NCBI GenBank assembly: GCA_041563475.1
Contig: JBFFMY010000042.1
Coordinates: 1-23,835 of the forward strand
DNA length: 23,835 nucleotides
Reading direction: 5' to 3'
Source: CAJXZP01 sp041563475
GTDB lineage: Bacteria > Bacteroidota > Bacteroidia > Flavobacteriales_G > Salibacteraceae
Part shown: piece after piece, positions 16,023 through 23,835 of the stretch
Position numbering within the stretch: the stretch's first letter is position 1
How the letters are laid out: each line of letters begins with the position of its first letter
Program-made: the position numbers and the translations under genes
Notes under the pieces: generated by a model
Databases searched by the model: none
Told to the model about the DNA's origin: nothing
Seen by the model: the letters and a program-made list of their open reading frames with translations, nothing else

Positions 16023-17051
16023 TTAATCTGTTAGTAGGCTGGTGGTCTTCATTCGGTTTATTTTTCCGTTTTCCGTACGTTCAAATTGATCCAATAGAAA
16101 AATGGCTTTGGGCTGTTTTTTCGCGGGTAGAATACTCCTTATGGTATTCCATAGCATATCTAAATCAATAGATTTTGATTCAATGCAAAGCACTATTTTT
16201 TGCCCCCATTTTGAATCCGGTATGGAGGTAATAATAAATGGTGAAAAAATGAAATTAGCTAACTGACCTTCAATTTCTTCAGGAGATATTTTCAGACCAC
16301 CTGAGTTAATCACATGATCTAATCTCCCTATCCATCGGAAAGAAAGGTCTTTTCGCAATTCAACAATATCATTTGTAACCAATGTATTTGAATTAAGAAG
16401 TGGAGCCTTAATAACTAAACAAGTGTGTTGATTTGTTGAAAATGAAATATTCGGTAATGGTAAATAATAGTCTTCTGGAATCCTTCGAAGAGCAACGTGA
16501 CTTACAGTCTCTGTCATTCCGTAGGTAGCGAAGAAATTACCTTCTTTTTGCGCCAGTTTTGACTCTAACAATGCACTTAAAGGTGCCCCACCAATAATTA
16601 GATTTTGAATATTTGAAATCTTATTGAAATTAGCCTCCACTTGCGGTGGGGTCATGGCGGAGAAAAAATATGAATTTCGAGGAATGTCTAATTCAATTTT
16701 GGGTTCAATATAATCCACATCCAGATGCCATTCAATAGCTCTAACCAACATCATTTTACCTGCAATAAAATTGGCCGGTAAACACAATAGGGCATTTTGT
16801 TTTGGCTTGAACCCAAAAAAATCACCTGTCATTATTGCACTATTTACCAAAGCAGATTTCGGAAGTGTAATTTTTTTTGCGGTCCCTGTTGAGCCTGACG
16901 TTTTAACGGTAATTGTTTCATTATCTGAAAACCATTCTTCTAAAAACAAGAAAATATCATCTTCCCAAACCGGAATTTTTTCTTGCCTTTTTTGCATTGA
17001 TTTATGCAAATCAAATGTTTCTCCGTTTAATACTATCGATTGATTTCCCAT
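16023..17051 (-). CDS. menE: o-Succinylbenzoate--CoA ligase (AMP-binding enzyme)
   Basis: Adenylate-forming ligase that activates o-succinylbenzoate with CoA in menaquinone synthesis. 342 residues, short against the roughly 450 of E. coli MenE but usual for the compact Bacteroidota form. Visible: the P-loop TSGSTGTAKK (51-60), the A5 motif ATYGMTETVSH (175-185), the hinge WIGRLDHVINSGGLKISPEEIE (240-261), and the C-terminal catalytic lysine in NGKINR (K330). ATG 17051 lies directly after the stop of menC (17054-17052) with no gap, so the pair is translated from one message. The rest of the pathway (menF, menD, menH, menB, menA) is not in this window. Confidence 0.92.
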   Translation of the reverse strand: MGNQSIVLNGETFDLHKSMQKRQEKIPVWEDDIFLFLEEWFSDNETITVKTSGSTGTAKKITLPKSALVNSAIMTGDFFGFKPKQNALLCLPANFIAGKMMLVRAIEWHLDVDYIEPKIELDIPRNSYFFSAMTPPQVEANFNKISNIQNLIIGGAPLSALLESKLAQKEGNFFATYGMTETVSHVALRRIPEDYYLPLPNISFSTNQHTCLVIKAPLLNSNTLVTNDIVELRKDLSFRWIGRLDHVINSGGLKISPEEIEGQLANFIFSPFIITSIPDSKWGQKIVLCIESKSIDLDMLWNTIRSILPAKKQPKAIFLLDQFERTENGKINRMKTTSLLTD

Positions 17052-18101
17052 TTATTCAAAAATAGATTTATCCCACATTTTTGAGGCATCATGAGTAAGT
17101 GTTCCATTTGAAATAGTCAGCGGTGATTCTATATTATTCGTAAAAAGTTTTCCCGTTCCTAAACCTTGCGGCATGTTTGTTTTTTTATTGGAAACCCATT
17201 GGGCGATGGCATTCAAACCAACGTTAGATTCTAATGCAGAAGTTGCCCACCAACCGATATTATTTTTTTCAGCGATTGATATCCATTGTTCAGACGCTGC
17301 AATTCCACCTAATAAACTTGGTTTTAGAATAATGTATTGGGGTTGAATAAAGTTGAGCATTTGAATTTGATATCCTTTATCTGAAATGCCAATCAACTCC
17401 TCATCTAAAGCAATAGGAATAGGGGAGTTGGCGGTTAAAATGGCCATATCTTTCCATTGGTCCTGTTTAATGGGTTGCTCAATAGAATGAATGTGGAATT
17501 TTGCCAATTCCTCAAGTTTTTGAGGGGCGTCTTCCACTGAAAAAGCACCATTTGCATCCACGCGAATTTCAATTTCTTCAGGGCTAAATTTTTCTCGAAT
17601 AGAAGCCAGTAAACTTAACTCGGTATTGAAATCAATAGCGCCAATTTTGAGTTTTATACAGGAAAAGCCTTCCTTAATTTTTTGTTGAATTTGTTCCTGC
17701 ATGAACTCTTTATTACCCATCCAAACCAAACCGTTAATAGGGATGCTTTTTTTACCCTTTTCAAAATTGCTTGGGTAGGGAGAAAAATCATCTTGAAAGG
17801 CTAAGTCTTCTAAAGCAGTTTCTAAGGCAAATTGAATTGCTGGCCAATCCGTTAGTTCCTCTAGTTTAGGAATGTCATTTGAATTAATTCTAGAAGTTAC
17901 TATTTTAAGTTGCCGTTCAATTTCTTGAGGATCGTCAAGGCTTAACCCTGGAATTATACTGCATTCACCAATGCCAGTGCTTTGTGTAAGCCCATGGGTT
18001 AATATCAAATACCAAGTTGGTTTGGATTGTAAAATGCCACGAGAAGTTCCCGCAGGTTGTTTAAATTGTAAATGATTGGTAACTATTTTGGCTTTTATCA
18101 T
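17052..18101 (-). CDS. menC: o-Succinylbenzoate synthase (enolase superfamily)
   Basis: Dehydrates SHCHC to o-succinylbenzoate in menaquinone synthesis; cytoplasmic. 349 residues from ATG 18101. Enolase-superfamily catalytic set is present: KLK (K150, K152) at the end of the second strand, the metal ligands D182 (RVDANG), E208 (SIEQP) and D233 (ALDEE), and K260 in ILKPSLLGG. This is the OSBS arrangement rather than that of muconate enzymes, and linkage to menE settles the role. A -7 box (18125-18118) lies 17 bases upstream, so the leader is very short. Confidence 0.94.
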   Translation of the reverse strand: MIKAKIVTNHLQFKQPAGTSRGILQSKPTWYLILTHGLTQSTGIGECSIIPGLSLDDPQEIERQLKIVTSRINSNDIPKLEELTDWPAIQFALETALEDLAFQDDFSPYPSNFEKGKKSIPINGLVWMGNKEFMQEQIQQKIKEGFSCIKLKIGAIDFNTELSLLASIREKFSPEEIEIRVDANGAFSVEDAPQKLEELAKFHIHSIEQPIKQDQWKDMAILTANSPIPIALDEELIGISDKGYQIQMLNFIQPQYIILKPSLLGGIAASEQWISIAEKNNIGWWATSALESNVGLNAIAQWVSNKKTNMPQGLGTGKLFTNNIESPLTISNGTLTHDASKMWDKSIFE

Positions 18102-18117
18102 TTTGTGAGTTGGGATT

Positions 18118-18125
18118 CAAAGGTA
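18118..18125 (-). promoter_or_regulatory. -7 promoter box TACCTTTG for menC-menE
   Basis: An exact TAnnTTTG match on the minus strand with a start point expected near 18110, about 10 bases from ATG 18101. The same octamer occurs at 938-931. No -33 TTTG with normal spacing was found. Confidence 0.42.
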
Positions 18126-18160
18126 AAAACAAGAGGTCATTCTTTCTCCTTTTGAAACAG

Positions 18161-18168
18161 TATATTTG
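18161..18168 (+). promoter_or_regulatory. -7 promoter box TATATTTG for the acyltransferase
   Basis: An exact TAnnTTTG match 21 bases before ATG 18190, identical to the box before the PASTA gene. No -33 TTTG with usual spacing; a TTTTG six bases upstream is too close. Confidence 0.42.
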
Positions 18169-18189
18169 ACGCCTATCTGAAGGATTTTA

Positions 18190-19251
18190 ATGGAAGCAAA
18201 GCAGGATGCTTATTTTAAGCAATTAGACGGTTTACGATTTATAGCCATTTTCATGGTGTTAATAGCCCATTACTTGCAATGGCAAATGAGTAATATCGTG
18301 GTTCAAAAATTTCCATTTACGTATGGTGTTACTCTGTTTTTTGTTTTAAGTGGGTTTCTAATTACAAGAATCCTATTAACCCAGAGAGATAAAAATAGCA
18401 AGCATGTTCTTAAAACATTTTATGTAAGGCGTTTTTTTAGAATATTTCCATTGTATTACGTCACCATATTCATTCTTCTCTTTATGGGTTATGAAAACAC
18501 CAATGAAATTGTGGTCTGGTTACTCACGTATACCATAAATATTTATGAAAGCATAAATAATACTGTTGCGGTAGGAAACTTTAATCACTTTTGGTCACTT
18601 GCTGTCGAGGAGCAATTTTATTTAATCTGGCCATTTTTTGTGTTATTTATTCCTAAAAGGTTGTTTTTACCTATTACAGCAGCATTGGTATTTTTATCTG
18701 TTGGTTTCAAAATTTACTTGTTTTTGTTTACTTCAAATTGGGTATTGAGTGATAATGGTTTGATGGGAAATTTCAATAGTCTTGGAACAGGCGGGATTCT
18801 AGCATATTTATATTTATATAAACCTTTTTGGTTTAAAAAAATAGCATCGAATAAAGTTCTTGTTTCGTTAAGTTTTGTTGCTTTACTTACCCTGGCGGGT
18901 CGTATTTTATTTGATTTAGAAATGTTTAAGGTAACCCTAATGCAATTTGTTTGGGTTTTGTTTTTTGCCGCAGTAATTGCACGATCTATTTTTGGTTTTA
19001 CTGGGTTAATTGGTTTTTTCTTAGCCAATCCAGTTATAGTTTACTTGGGGAGAATATCCTATGGAATCTATATTCTACATCAATTTGTTCCTTCTTTGGT
19101 ATACGCTTCTGAACCCAGTTGGGGGTATTTAATTCAAAACAAATATGTTGCTTTTATGGTGTTTTTCGCCATTACGATTGGAGCATCATCTATTTCGTGG
19201 TTTGTATTAGAAAGACCAATTAATAGGTTGAAAAACAAGGTAAAGTTCTAG
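18190..19251 (+). CDS. Acyltransferase-3 family membrane protein (OafA/OatA-like)
   Basis: Integral membrane O-acyltransferase that typically adds acetyl or another acyl group to surface sugars such as O-antigen, peptidoglycan or exopolysaccharide. 353 residues, about ten hydrophobic segments, no C-terminal SGNH domain. Visible: QLDGLRFIAIFMVLIAHYLQW with the conserved His after the first helix, VTLFFVLSGFLITRILL, FYVRRFFRIFPLYYV (the RxxxR region) and FNHFWSLAVEEQFYLIWPF, the family's SxxxEEQFYL block. ATG 18190 is the natural start. It is transcribed alone, divergent from menC and converging on the GT-C-like gene with a 16-base gap. The acceptor is unknown; modification of the glycan from the left-hand locus is possible but 11 kb away. 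Confidence 0.9.
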   Translation: MEAKQDAYFKQLDGLRFIAIFMVLIAHYLQWQMSNIVVQKFPFTYGVTLFFVLSGFLITRILLTQRDKNSKHVLKTFYVRRFFRIFPLYYVTIFILLFMGYENTNEIVVWLLTYTINIYESINNTVAVGNFNHFWSLAVEEQFYLIWPFFVLFIPKRLFLPITAALVFLSVGFKIYLFLFTSNWVLSDNGLMGNFNSLGTGGILAYLYLYKPFWFKKIASNKVLVSLSFVALLTLAGRILFDLEMFKVTLMQFVWVLFFAAVIARSIFGFTGLIGFFLANPVIVYLGRISYGIYILHQFVPSLVYASEPSWGYLIQNKYVAFMVFFAITIGASSISWFVLERPINRLKNKVKF

Positions 19252-19267
19252 TGGAATTAATTTTAGC

Positions 19268-20569
19268 CTAGTAGAAGTTTTTGGTAATTAGATTCTGATA
19301 CGCCACCCAATCCCAATCTCCATTTCCAAAAAAGCAATCATCAAATACGTAGATTAAATGTAAGTTCAATGCAATAAATAGGAGGCTAGTAATAACGAAA
19401 AGGAGTTTTATTGGGTTGTTCCAGTTTTTGAAATTAGAAAGTAAAAATCCTAATGGTATGCTAAAAAACACTAGGTATTCTACATAATTTCTACCACCAT
19501 ATGAGCAACCAAAGTTCCATGCCCACCATGAAGAAGTTACGTAGGTAATCACTAAAAATAAAATAGGGTATACAATTAACATTTTGTTTTTAAGGGTCGA
19601 ATAAATAAAAGAGATTATAATCAGCACCCAAACTGATCCATAAAGAAATAGCCCGTTATTTGGTGAAAACCATGATTTAATTATTTGAGGCTGAAACCAA
19701 TTAAACCCCTCTTGACCGTAGGTATATTTAATAAAAGAGCCATCCAAATAGTACCAATACACCATTTGTGGAATGAAGGCTAAAATGACTCCAGATAAAA
19801 TCGTAATGAGGTTTTTTATTTGAAGAATGCTTTTAATTCGGAGTGTTACTTCAGACGAATTAGAGATTTGAACAAAAAGTAAAAAGGCTAATCCAAAAAC
19901 GTTTGTTGGTCTAATAATAATAAGTTCACCTGCGATACTGCCAATGATAACTAGGGAAAGCAGAGATGATTTTTTTGCAAAAAAGTCAACTTTCAGCAAT
20001 AAAAACAGAAGTAGAGAAAAAAGAAAAAACGAATAGACGTGAGACATTCCAGTATCTGCTATTACGTAGTAATAGAGATTAGTGCCAAGGAATAGTAGGA
20101 GAGTAGTCCAAACTGCAATTCTTTGGTTATAAATGGAGGTAAGAATAGAGGACAAAAGGATTAATCCAAGCACAAAATAAAATATTGCAGAAATGTTAAC
20201 GGCTAAATGGTAAATTGGCGAAAACCCATCTCTGGTTTGATTAAAGTGAGGAGCTAAAAAATCCGCTAGTAAATAAAATGGAGATTGGAATAAGGCAACT
20301 CCATAAGTATATTTGGTAATCACCTTATTTGTGGGTAAATCTAGCTTGAATCCATCTCCGGTTTTTACATCAATGGAATCTGGAAATAATTGAGACTTAA
20401 AATGATGATTGAATAAGCCTGGTAAGTAAACATAATATCCGGCCTTGTCCGCCCATATCTCGCTATGATAATTAAGCGTACCTGATCTACTGTGTTTATT
20501 AAGAGTTAGAAACGTTAATAGTCCGAAAACTAAAAACCAAACTAACCAATATACCTTTTGCTTAACCAA
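19268..20569 (-). CDS. Polytopic membrane protein, GT-C glycosyltransferase-like, TTG start
   Basis: Predicted inner-membrane protein of 433 residues with about ten to eleven hydrophobic segments. After the first helix comes a large outside loop starting HSEIWADKAGYYVYLPG, whose Glu/Asp pair suits the acidic catalytic loop of GT-C enzymes that use lipid-phosphate sugar donors. A later SWWAWNFGCSYGGRNYVEYLVFF stretch also recalls membrane mannosyltransferase-like proteins. I do not recognise a named family, so the function is inferred from topology. The start is TTG 20569; no ATG is near the N terminus and the first helix begins at residue 7. It follows the T9SS-like gene after 17 bases and probably shares its transcript. 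Confidence 0.7.
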   Translation of the reverse strand: MVKQKVYWLVWFLVFGLLTFLTLNKHSRSGTLNYHSEIWADKAGYYVYLPGLFNHHFKSQLFPDSIDVKTGDGFKLDLPTNKVITKYTYGVALFQSPFYLLADFLAPHFNQTRDGFSPIYHLAVNISAIFYFVLGLILLSSILTSIYNQRIAVWTTLLLFLGTNLYYYVIADTGMSHVYSFFLFSLLLFLLLKVDFFAKKSSLLSLVIIGSIAGELIIIRPTNVFGLAFLLFVQISNSSEVTLRIKSILQIKNLITILSGVILAFIPQMVYWYYLDGSFIKYTYGQEGFNWFQPQIIKSWFSPNNGLFLYGSVWVLIIISFIYSTLKNKMLIVYPILFLVITYVTSSWWAWNFGCSYGGRNYVEYLVFFSIPLGFLLSNFKNWNNPIKLLFVITSLLFIALNLHLIYVFDDCFFGNGDWDWVAYQNLITKNFY

Positions 20570-20586
20570 TAGATGGTGATTGTAAA

Positions 20587-22065
20587 TTAGGGAATGAAAA
20601 TCAATAATTGTATTTGCTGTAAACCGTTCATGGAGATGGCAGAAATCACATAATATCCAGAGGATAAATTTTTAGAAGTAAGGCTAAATGGGTTTTCTAT
20701 GGAAAGATTGCCAGAAATTATTTTTTTTCCCATTAAATCAAACAATTCAAAATGAAAATTTTCATAACTGTTTTGGATGCAAATTTCATTCAAAGCTGAA
20801 ATATATTTAACTTCCACAAGTTTCTTCGACAATGCATTTGTGTTTAAAATAGTGCTTGAATCTTTATTGATTTTAAAATCATTGTTATCTGTAAAACACA
20901 ACTTATTTGTTTTGAATAACAAAATTTCAGAAAAACTGTTTTCATATCCATTGGTTGTTCCTGAAAAAATAAATCCATCTGCGCCTAAAAATTGAAAAGC
21001 TATTCCTTGATCTTCATCAAGGGACCCTAAGGTTGCGGATATTTGAGGATAATAATTTCCTGGATAGGTATACCCAGCAAAAATATCAGTGTTTCCAGGG
21101 TAAATTTCCACGGTACCGGTTATAGCAATCCTTAAACTGTCTATTTCCATAATTGCCATTCCTTCTGATGATTGGAATGATGACCAAAGTGTGTCAAATA
21201 CTATTCCTCCCAAAGTATCAACCTTTAGGACTGCAATTCCTGGATTCACTCCGGAAACTTCATGAACTCCAGTAATTGCTATATTACTATCATTCAGTTG
21301 AATCAAATCATTCCCGTAATCAAGTAGTGTATCACCATAAAAATATGAGTTTAATGAATCACCGTTTGCGCTAAAGCGAATAAGCATGATATCATCATCG
21401 ATTCGATTTGTGGAATGTCCAAGTCCTACAGCAAAAAAGTCGCTATTGTTTCCTTTGGTTACGGATTTCAAATTCTCTGTCGCTTCTGTTCCAATCGTTG
21501 TTTCCCAATCAATGGTTCGCGTTGCATCATCAAATTGCAGTAACCAACCATCCGAATTTCCATTTCCAAAACTCTGTGTTTCAGCTGCAATGACGTATTT
21601 TCCAGGAGTTGGTTCAATTACATCCCAAGCAAAGTCCCAATCAACTCCACCGTGCACAGCCTCGTATTCTAGGTTGCCATTTACATCTAATTTTACTATA
21701 AATACATCAAATCCACCAGCACCCCAACTACTAGTATATCCAACTCCAAGGTATCCATTATCACTCGTTTTAATAACGGAGGTACCCCACTCCTGGCCAT
21801 CACCTCCATGGCTTTTAGACCACATGATATTGCCAGCAGAATCGAGTTTCAAAAAGTACATTTGTGAATTATCGAAACCAAAACTGCTCGTAGAACCAAT
21901 AATTAAAAAGCCATTGTCGTCAGTTACAACCATATCCATGGCGTTATCATCCCGGTTCCCACCATAAGTTTGAATCCAAGTTGTATCCCATTGGGCAAAT
22001 GAATTTTCAGCATTGAAAAGAAGACCTATTGAAAACAGTACGATATACATTATATTCTTTTTCAT
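20587..22065 (-). CDS. Exported repeat protein with a degenerate T9SS-type C-terminal domain
   Basis: 492 residues from ATG 22065 with a signal peptide (about 1-25, ending NSFAQ). The body carries tandem units of about 50 residues patterned W-x4-GG-x3-D...-D-x-GF-x-I-x-G-x-T-S-F-G...-F-x-KLD-x-x-GN, clear in the first two or three and fading later. This resembles delta-60/beta-propeller-like repeats often found in Bacteroidota secreted proteins. The end has the T9SS shape (FELFDLMGKKI, LSSGYYVISA), but the YPNP block is replaced by KYISALNE and the terminus is LLIFIP rather than KK-x-x-(I/V). The ATG overlaps the stop of the upstream DUF5723 gene (ATGA), so translation is probably coupled. 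Binding partner or ligand unknown. Confidence 0.82.
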   Translation of the reverse strand: MKKNIMYIVLFSIGLLFNAENSFAQWDTTWIQTYGGNRDDNAMDMVVTDDNGFLIIGSTSSFGFDNSQMYFLKLDSAGNIMWSKSHGGDGQEWGTSVIKTSDNGYLGVGYTSSWGAGGFDVFIVKLDVNGNLEYEAVHGGVDWDFAWDVIEPTPGKYVIAAETQSFGNGNSDGWLLQFDDATRTIDWETTIGTEATENLKSVTKGNNSDFFAVGLGHSTNRIDDDIMLIRFSANGDSLNSYFYGDTLLDYGNDLIQLNDSNIAITGVHEVSGVNPGIAVLKVDTLGGIVFDTLWSSFQSSEGMAIMEIDSLRIAITGTVEIYPGNTDIFAGYTYPGNYYPQISATLGSLDEDQGIAFQFLGADGFIFSGTTNGYENSFSEILLFKTNKLCFTDNNDFKINKDSSTILNTNALSKKLVEVKYISALNEICIQNSYENFHFELFDLMGKKIISGNLSIENPFSLTSKNLSSGYYVISAISMNGLQQIQLLIFIP

Positions 22066-23333
22066 ATTTTAAATCCTACTAACACATAAATACTTTCTCC
22101 AGCCCATTTTGAAGGATTAATAAACCCTTCCACATTGGTTGCTCCCAAGCGTAAATTCACATTTTTTGAATCGTATTTCACTTCTAGTCCGCCACCAAAG
22201 TTCCCATAACCACCATAATTTAATTGGGCAATTAAATCTAATTTAGAGTTTAATGAATACCCATATTTACCATAAAAGAATGGAGCGTAATAGGCATTTT
22301 GACGTAATGAGAAACCGCCTGTGAAGGTTGATTTACCCAAGGCCTGATTTAATTGTAAATACACCGTAAATGGTAAAACGGTGGTGTATCCCACTTTGGT
22401 TTTCGTTGAAAGACTATCCAAATAATCACTTGGATTTGAATTTATTAGGTTGGAATTCGGGTCAAAAACGTTTTCTACTTCCACACCTTGATACACAAAC
22501 GTAGTATCAATTCTAATTTCATCGGCAGAGGCATTCCAATTAATCATACCCAGATCAGAAATGGATGCCATAAATTTTGCAGGGTTTGAGCTATCTGAAC
22601 TAAAATGAATCGGGAATTCCGTAAATACATCCACACTAGCTCCAGCACCATTGTACGCCAAATATTGAGTGTTATTTGGGTCGGATTGATGGATTAAAAT
22701 TTTAGCGGTGCCTGAGAATTGGTCCCCTGTTTCTGAAGTGAATATGGATAGTTCAGGAGAAGTCCCTCTTCTGTTGGTTTGTCCATATAAAAAGCTAACG
22801 CCAATGCCCAATTTCACATTGTTGGAATACATTTTATTAAAACCAAATTGAAATTGATTGTAGTGATACTGGTAAAAATCAAGGGGGGAATATTCTACAT
22901 TTTCACCTGCAAATTGTTTATTCCCATACAAGGCAAGCTTTAGTAAATTTTCACTAAACAAAGCATACGCTTCTTGGCGATCGGAAATATTCAAGAAAAA
23001 CGAAAGATTAGATTTAGGGCTTCCCTGGATAGAGTCTATTCTTTTTGCAAAATATACTGAAGTGTTAAAGAAGTTACCCGTATTATTTTCATAGGTAGCC
23101 CGGTCTAACATAAACTGTTTTTCTTCTGGTGTAATATACCCTCCAAAAAGACCTGCGTTTGTTGCTCTGGCAGTTAGAGCGGAGGAGTTTGAATACGCTT
23201 CACTCCGAACACCAAACTTTATTTTATTGGAGGTGTCCACCGCCATATCGGTTAATTTAAATACCATCTGACTCGAACCTATTAAAGGCAGAAACAGTAA
23301 TCCAATACTAAAAATGTAAATTTTATTTTTCAT
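22062..23333 (-). CDS. Predicted outer-membrane beta-barrel protein, DUF5723-like
   Basis: 423 residues from ATG 23333 with a signal peptide (MKNKIYIFSIGLLFLPLIGSSQ, cut near 22). The remainder is rich in alternating Tyr/Phe strands and ends in an aromatic-hydrophobic strand (YVLVGFKI), as barrels do. The blocks ISDLGMINWNASADEI and a following FEGV-like segment resemble DUF5723 proteins of Bacteroidota; that match is from memory and moderately sure. The frame is open 56 codons upstream to 23501, but that part overlaps another gene in a different frame and lacks a signal peptide, so it is excluded. Its stop overlaps the next start (ATGA), and it lies one base after the truncated gene upstream. 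Function of the family is not established; a transport or anchoring role for the exported neighbour is inference. Confidence 0.8.
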   Translation of the reverse strand: MKNKIYIFSIGLLFLPLIGSSQMVFKLTDMAVDTSNKIKFGVRSEAYSNSSALTARATNAGLFGGYITPEEKQFMLDRATYENNTGNFFNTSVYFAKRIDSIQGSPKSNLSFFLNISDRQEAYALFSENLLKLALYGNKQFAGENVEYSPLDFYQYHYNQFQFGFNKMYSNNVKLGIGVSFLYGQTNRRGTSPELSIFTSETGDQFSGTAKILIHQSDPNNTQYLAYNGAGASVDVFTEFPIHFSSDSSNPAKFMASISDLGMINWNASADEIRIDTTFVYQGVEVENVFDPNSNLINSNPSDYLDSLSTKTKVGYTTVLPFTVYLQLNQALGKSTFTGGFSLRQNAYYAPFFYGKYGYSLNSKLDLIAQLNYGGYGNFGGGLEVKYDSKNVNLRLGATNVEGFINPSKWAGESIYVLVGFKI

Positions 23334-23334
23334 G

Positions 23335-23835
23335 TTAGTTAATGGAAATGAGGTATTGGAAATCACCAACAACAGAAATGTCGATAAAATAATTACCGTA
23401 AACTTGAATCTTGTCTTGGCTGTATGAATTAATTCGCAATTTCGATTCAATGTATTTTGTTCGATACAAATTATCAATTTTACTACCTGATATGGGCGCA
23501 TGTAAAATAGAGGTGGTTGGTTCTAAAACTTCTCCGCCAATCGGAATACCAGAGGAAATTAATTGTGGCTTGGTAAAGAGAGAATCAATAACAACAAAGT
23601 TTTCGTCTAGAAGATAAAATTGAGAACCAAAACTAAACGGATACCAATTTTCAGCATAAGCAATTAAAAAGCCTCCAGTAATTTTCCTCACTTCATCTTG
23701 TGAAGTAGAGTCGATTAATATTTCTGAAGAATCAATAAGAATCAAATTATTAGCGCTCAATTTTAACGGAATTTCTGCATCCAAAGAAATTTCAATTCCC
23801 GTACTATCATACACAAAATCATTGGAGTTACTTAC
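23335..23835 (-). CDS. Unnamed envelope protein, C-terminal part only (5' end outside the window)
   Basis: 166 codons of open frame run from the right window edge to TAA at 23337-23335; the start lies outside. The visible part is a beta-rich repeat-like region, with LKLSANNLILIDSS early, GGFLIAYAENWYPFSFGSQFYLLDENFVVIDSL in the middle, and YGNYFIDISVVGDFQYLISIN at the end. It reminds me of unnamed Bacteroidota lipoproteins or surface proteins with LEA-like or immunoglobulin-like sandwich domains, but I cannot name a family. A gap of one base to the DUF5723 gene shows they are one operon. An internal GTG at 23814 exists but is unlikely to be the true start, since the frame stays open through the edge. 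Confidence 0.65.
   Translation of the reverse strand, partial: VSNSNDFVYDSTGIEISLDAEIPLKLSANNLILIDSSEILIDSTSQDEVRKITGGFLIAYAENWYPFSFGSQFYLLDENFVVIDSLFTKPQLISSGIPIGGEVLEPTTSILHAPISGSKIDNLYRTKYIESKLRINSYSQDKIQVYGNYFIDISVVGDFQYLISIN

Noticed and set aside
21386..21967. Rightward 193-codon frame opposite the repeat protein
   Set aside because: Long only because it is antisense to a repetitive gene; Pro/Ser-rich with no recognisable domain or start region.
23334..23501. 56-codon upstream extension of the DUF5723-like gene
   Set aside because: Overlaps the upstream envelope gene in another frame, and a signal peptide starts exactly at Met 23333.
1..23835. tRNA, rRNA, CRISPR arrays, insertion sequences, phage or defence genes
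   Set aside because: Looked for by eye on both strands; no spaced direct repeats, transposase motifs, or tRNA-like folds were recognised. A covariance-model or profile search would be needed for certainty.

Overview
The window looks like a chromosomal segment of a member of the Bacteroidota, most likely order Flavobacteriales; a Crocinitomicaceae- or Cryomorphaceae-like genome is my guess. Support: the DNA is AT-rich; two secreted proteins end in type IX secretion (T9SS)-type C-terminal domains; several start regions carry the Bacteroidota -7 promoter box TAnnTTTG rather than a sigma70 TATAAT; Shine-Dalgarno sequences are mostly absent; and many families are typical of the phylum (DUF5723 outer-membrane protein, a PASTA protein not fused to a kinase, SirB1-type transglutaminase-like protein, MenC/MenE). 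No tRNA, rRNA, CRISPR array, insertion sequence or phage gene was recognised by eye.

Layout. (1) 1-7148 is part of a surface-polysaccharide or glycoconjugate locus. It holds a UDP-HexNAc 4,6-dehydratase (minus, running off the left edge), a Wzy/WaaL-like membrane protein, a Wzz-like chain-length protein (minus), an ExoA-like GT2 glycosyltransferase, a second O-antigen ligase/polymerase homologue, a DegT-type sugar aminotransferase and a PglC-like phosphoglycosyl transferase. Dehydratase, aminotransferase and PglC-like initiator together suggest making an amino-deoxysugar and loading it onto undecaprenyl phosphate; the GT2 extends it and the two Wzy/WaaL-like proteins plus Wzz polymerise and ligate it. 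(2) 7138-10732 holds a SirB1-like protein, a nucleoside phosphorylase, a WbpB/WlbA-like sugar dehydrogenase and the RdgB nucleotide-pool sanitiser. (3) 10735-16021 has ddl transcribed leftward, divergent from a rightward run of PASTA protein, large T9SS cargo and RluD pseudouridine synthase. (4) 16023-18101 is a menC-menE pair of menaquinone synthesis. (5) 18190-19251 is an acyltransferase-3 membrane enzyme. (6) 19268-23835 (minus) is a compact operon: a truncated unnamed envelope protein, a DUF5723 beta-barrel, a repeat-containing exported protein with a degenerate T9SS tail, and a multi-membrane GT-C-like protein.

Packing is very tight: convergent pairs overlap or sit 1-2 bases apart, consecutive genes often overlap or abut, and five genes most plausibly start at TTG. 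There is no gene-free stretch over 300 bases. The longest spacers are 11710-11943, 8962-9137 and 859-1031; each separates divergent genes and carries promoter-like boxes, and those at 859-1031 and 11710-11943 also carry inverted repeats.

I found no clearly undescribed system. The best leads are the minus-strand envelope operon at the right edge, the palindrome-rich divergent regulatory region at 885-950, and a possible link between the sugar genes here and the T9SS cargo proteins.
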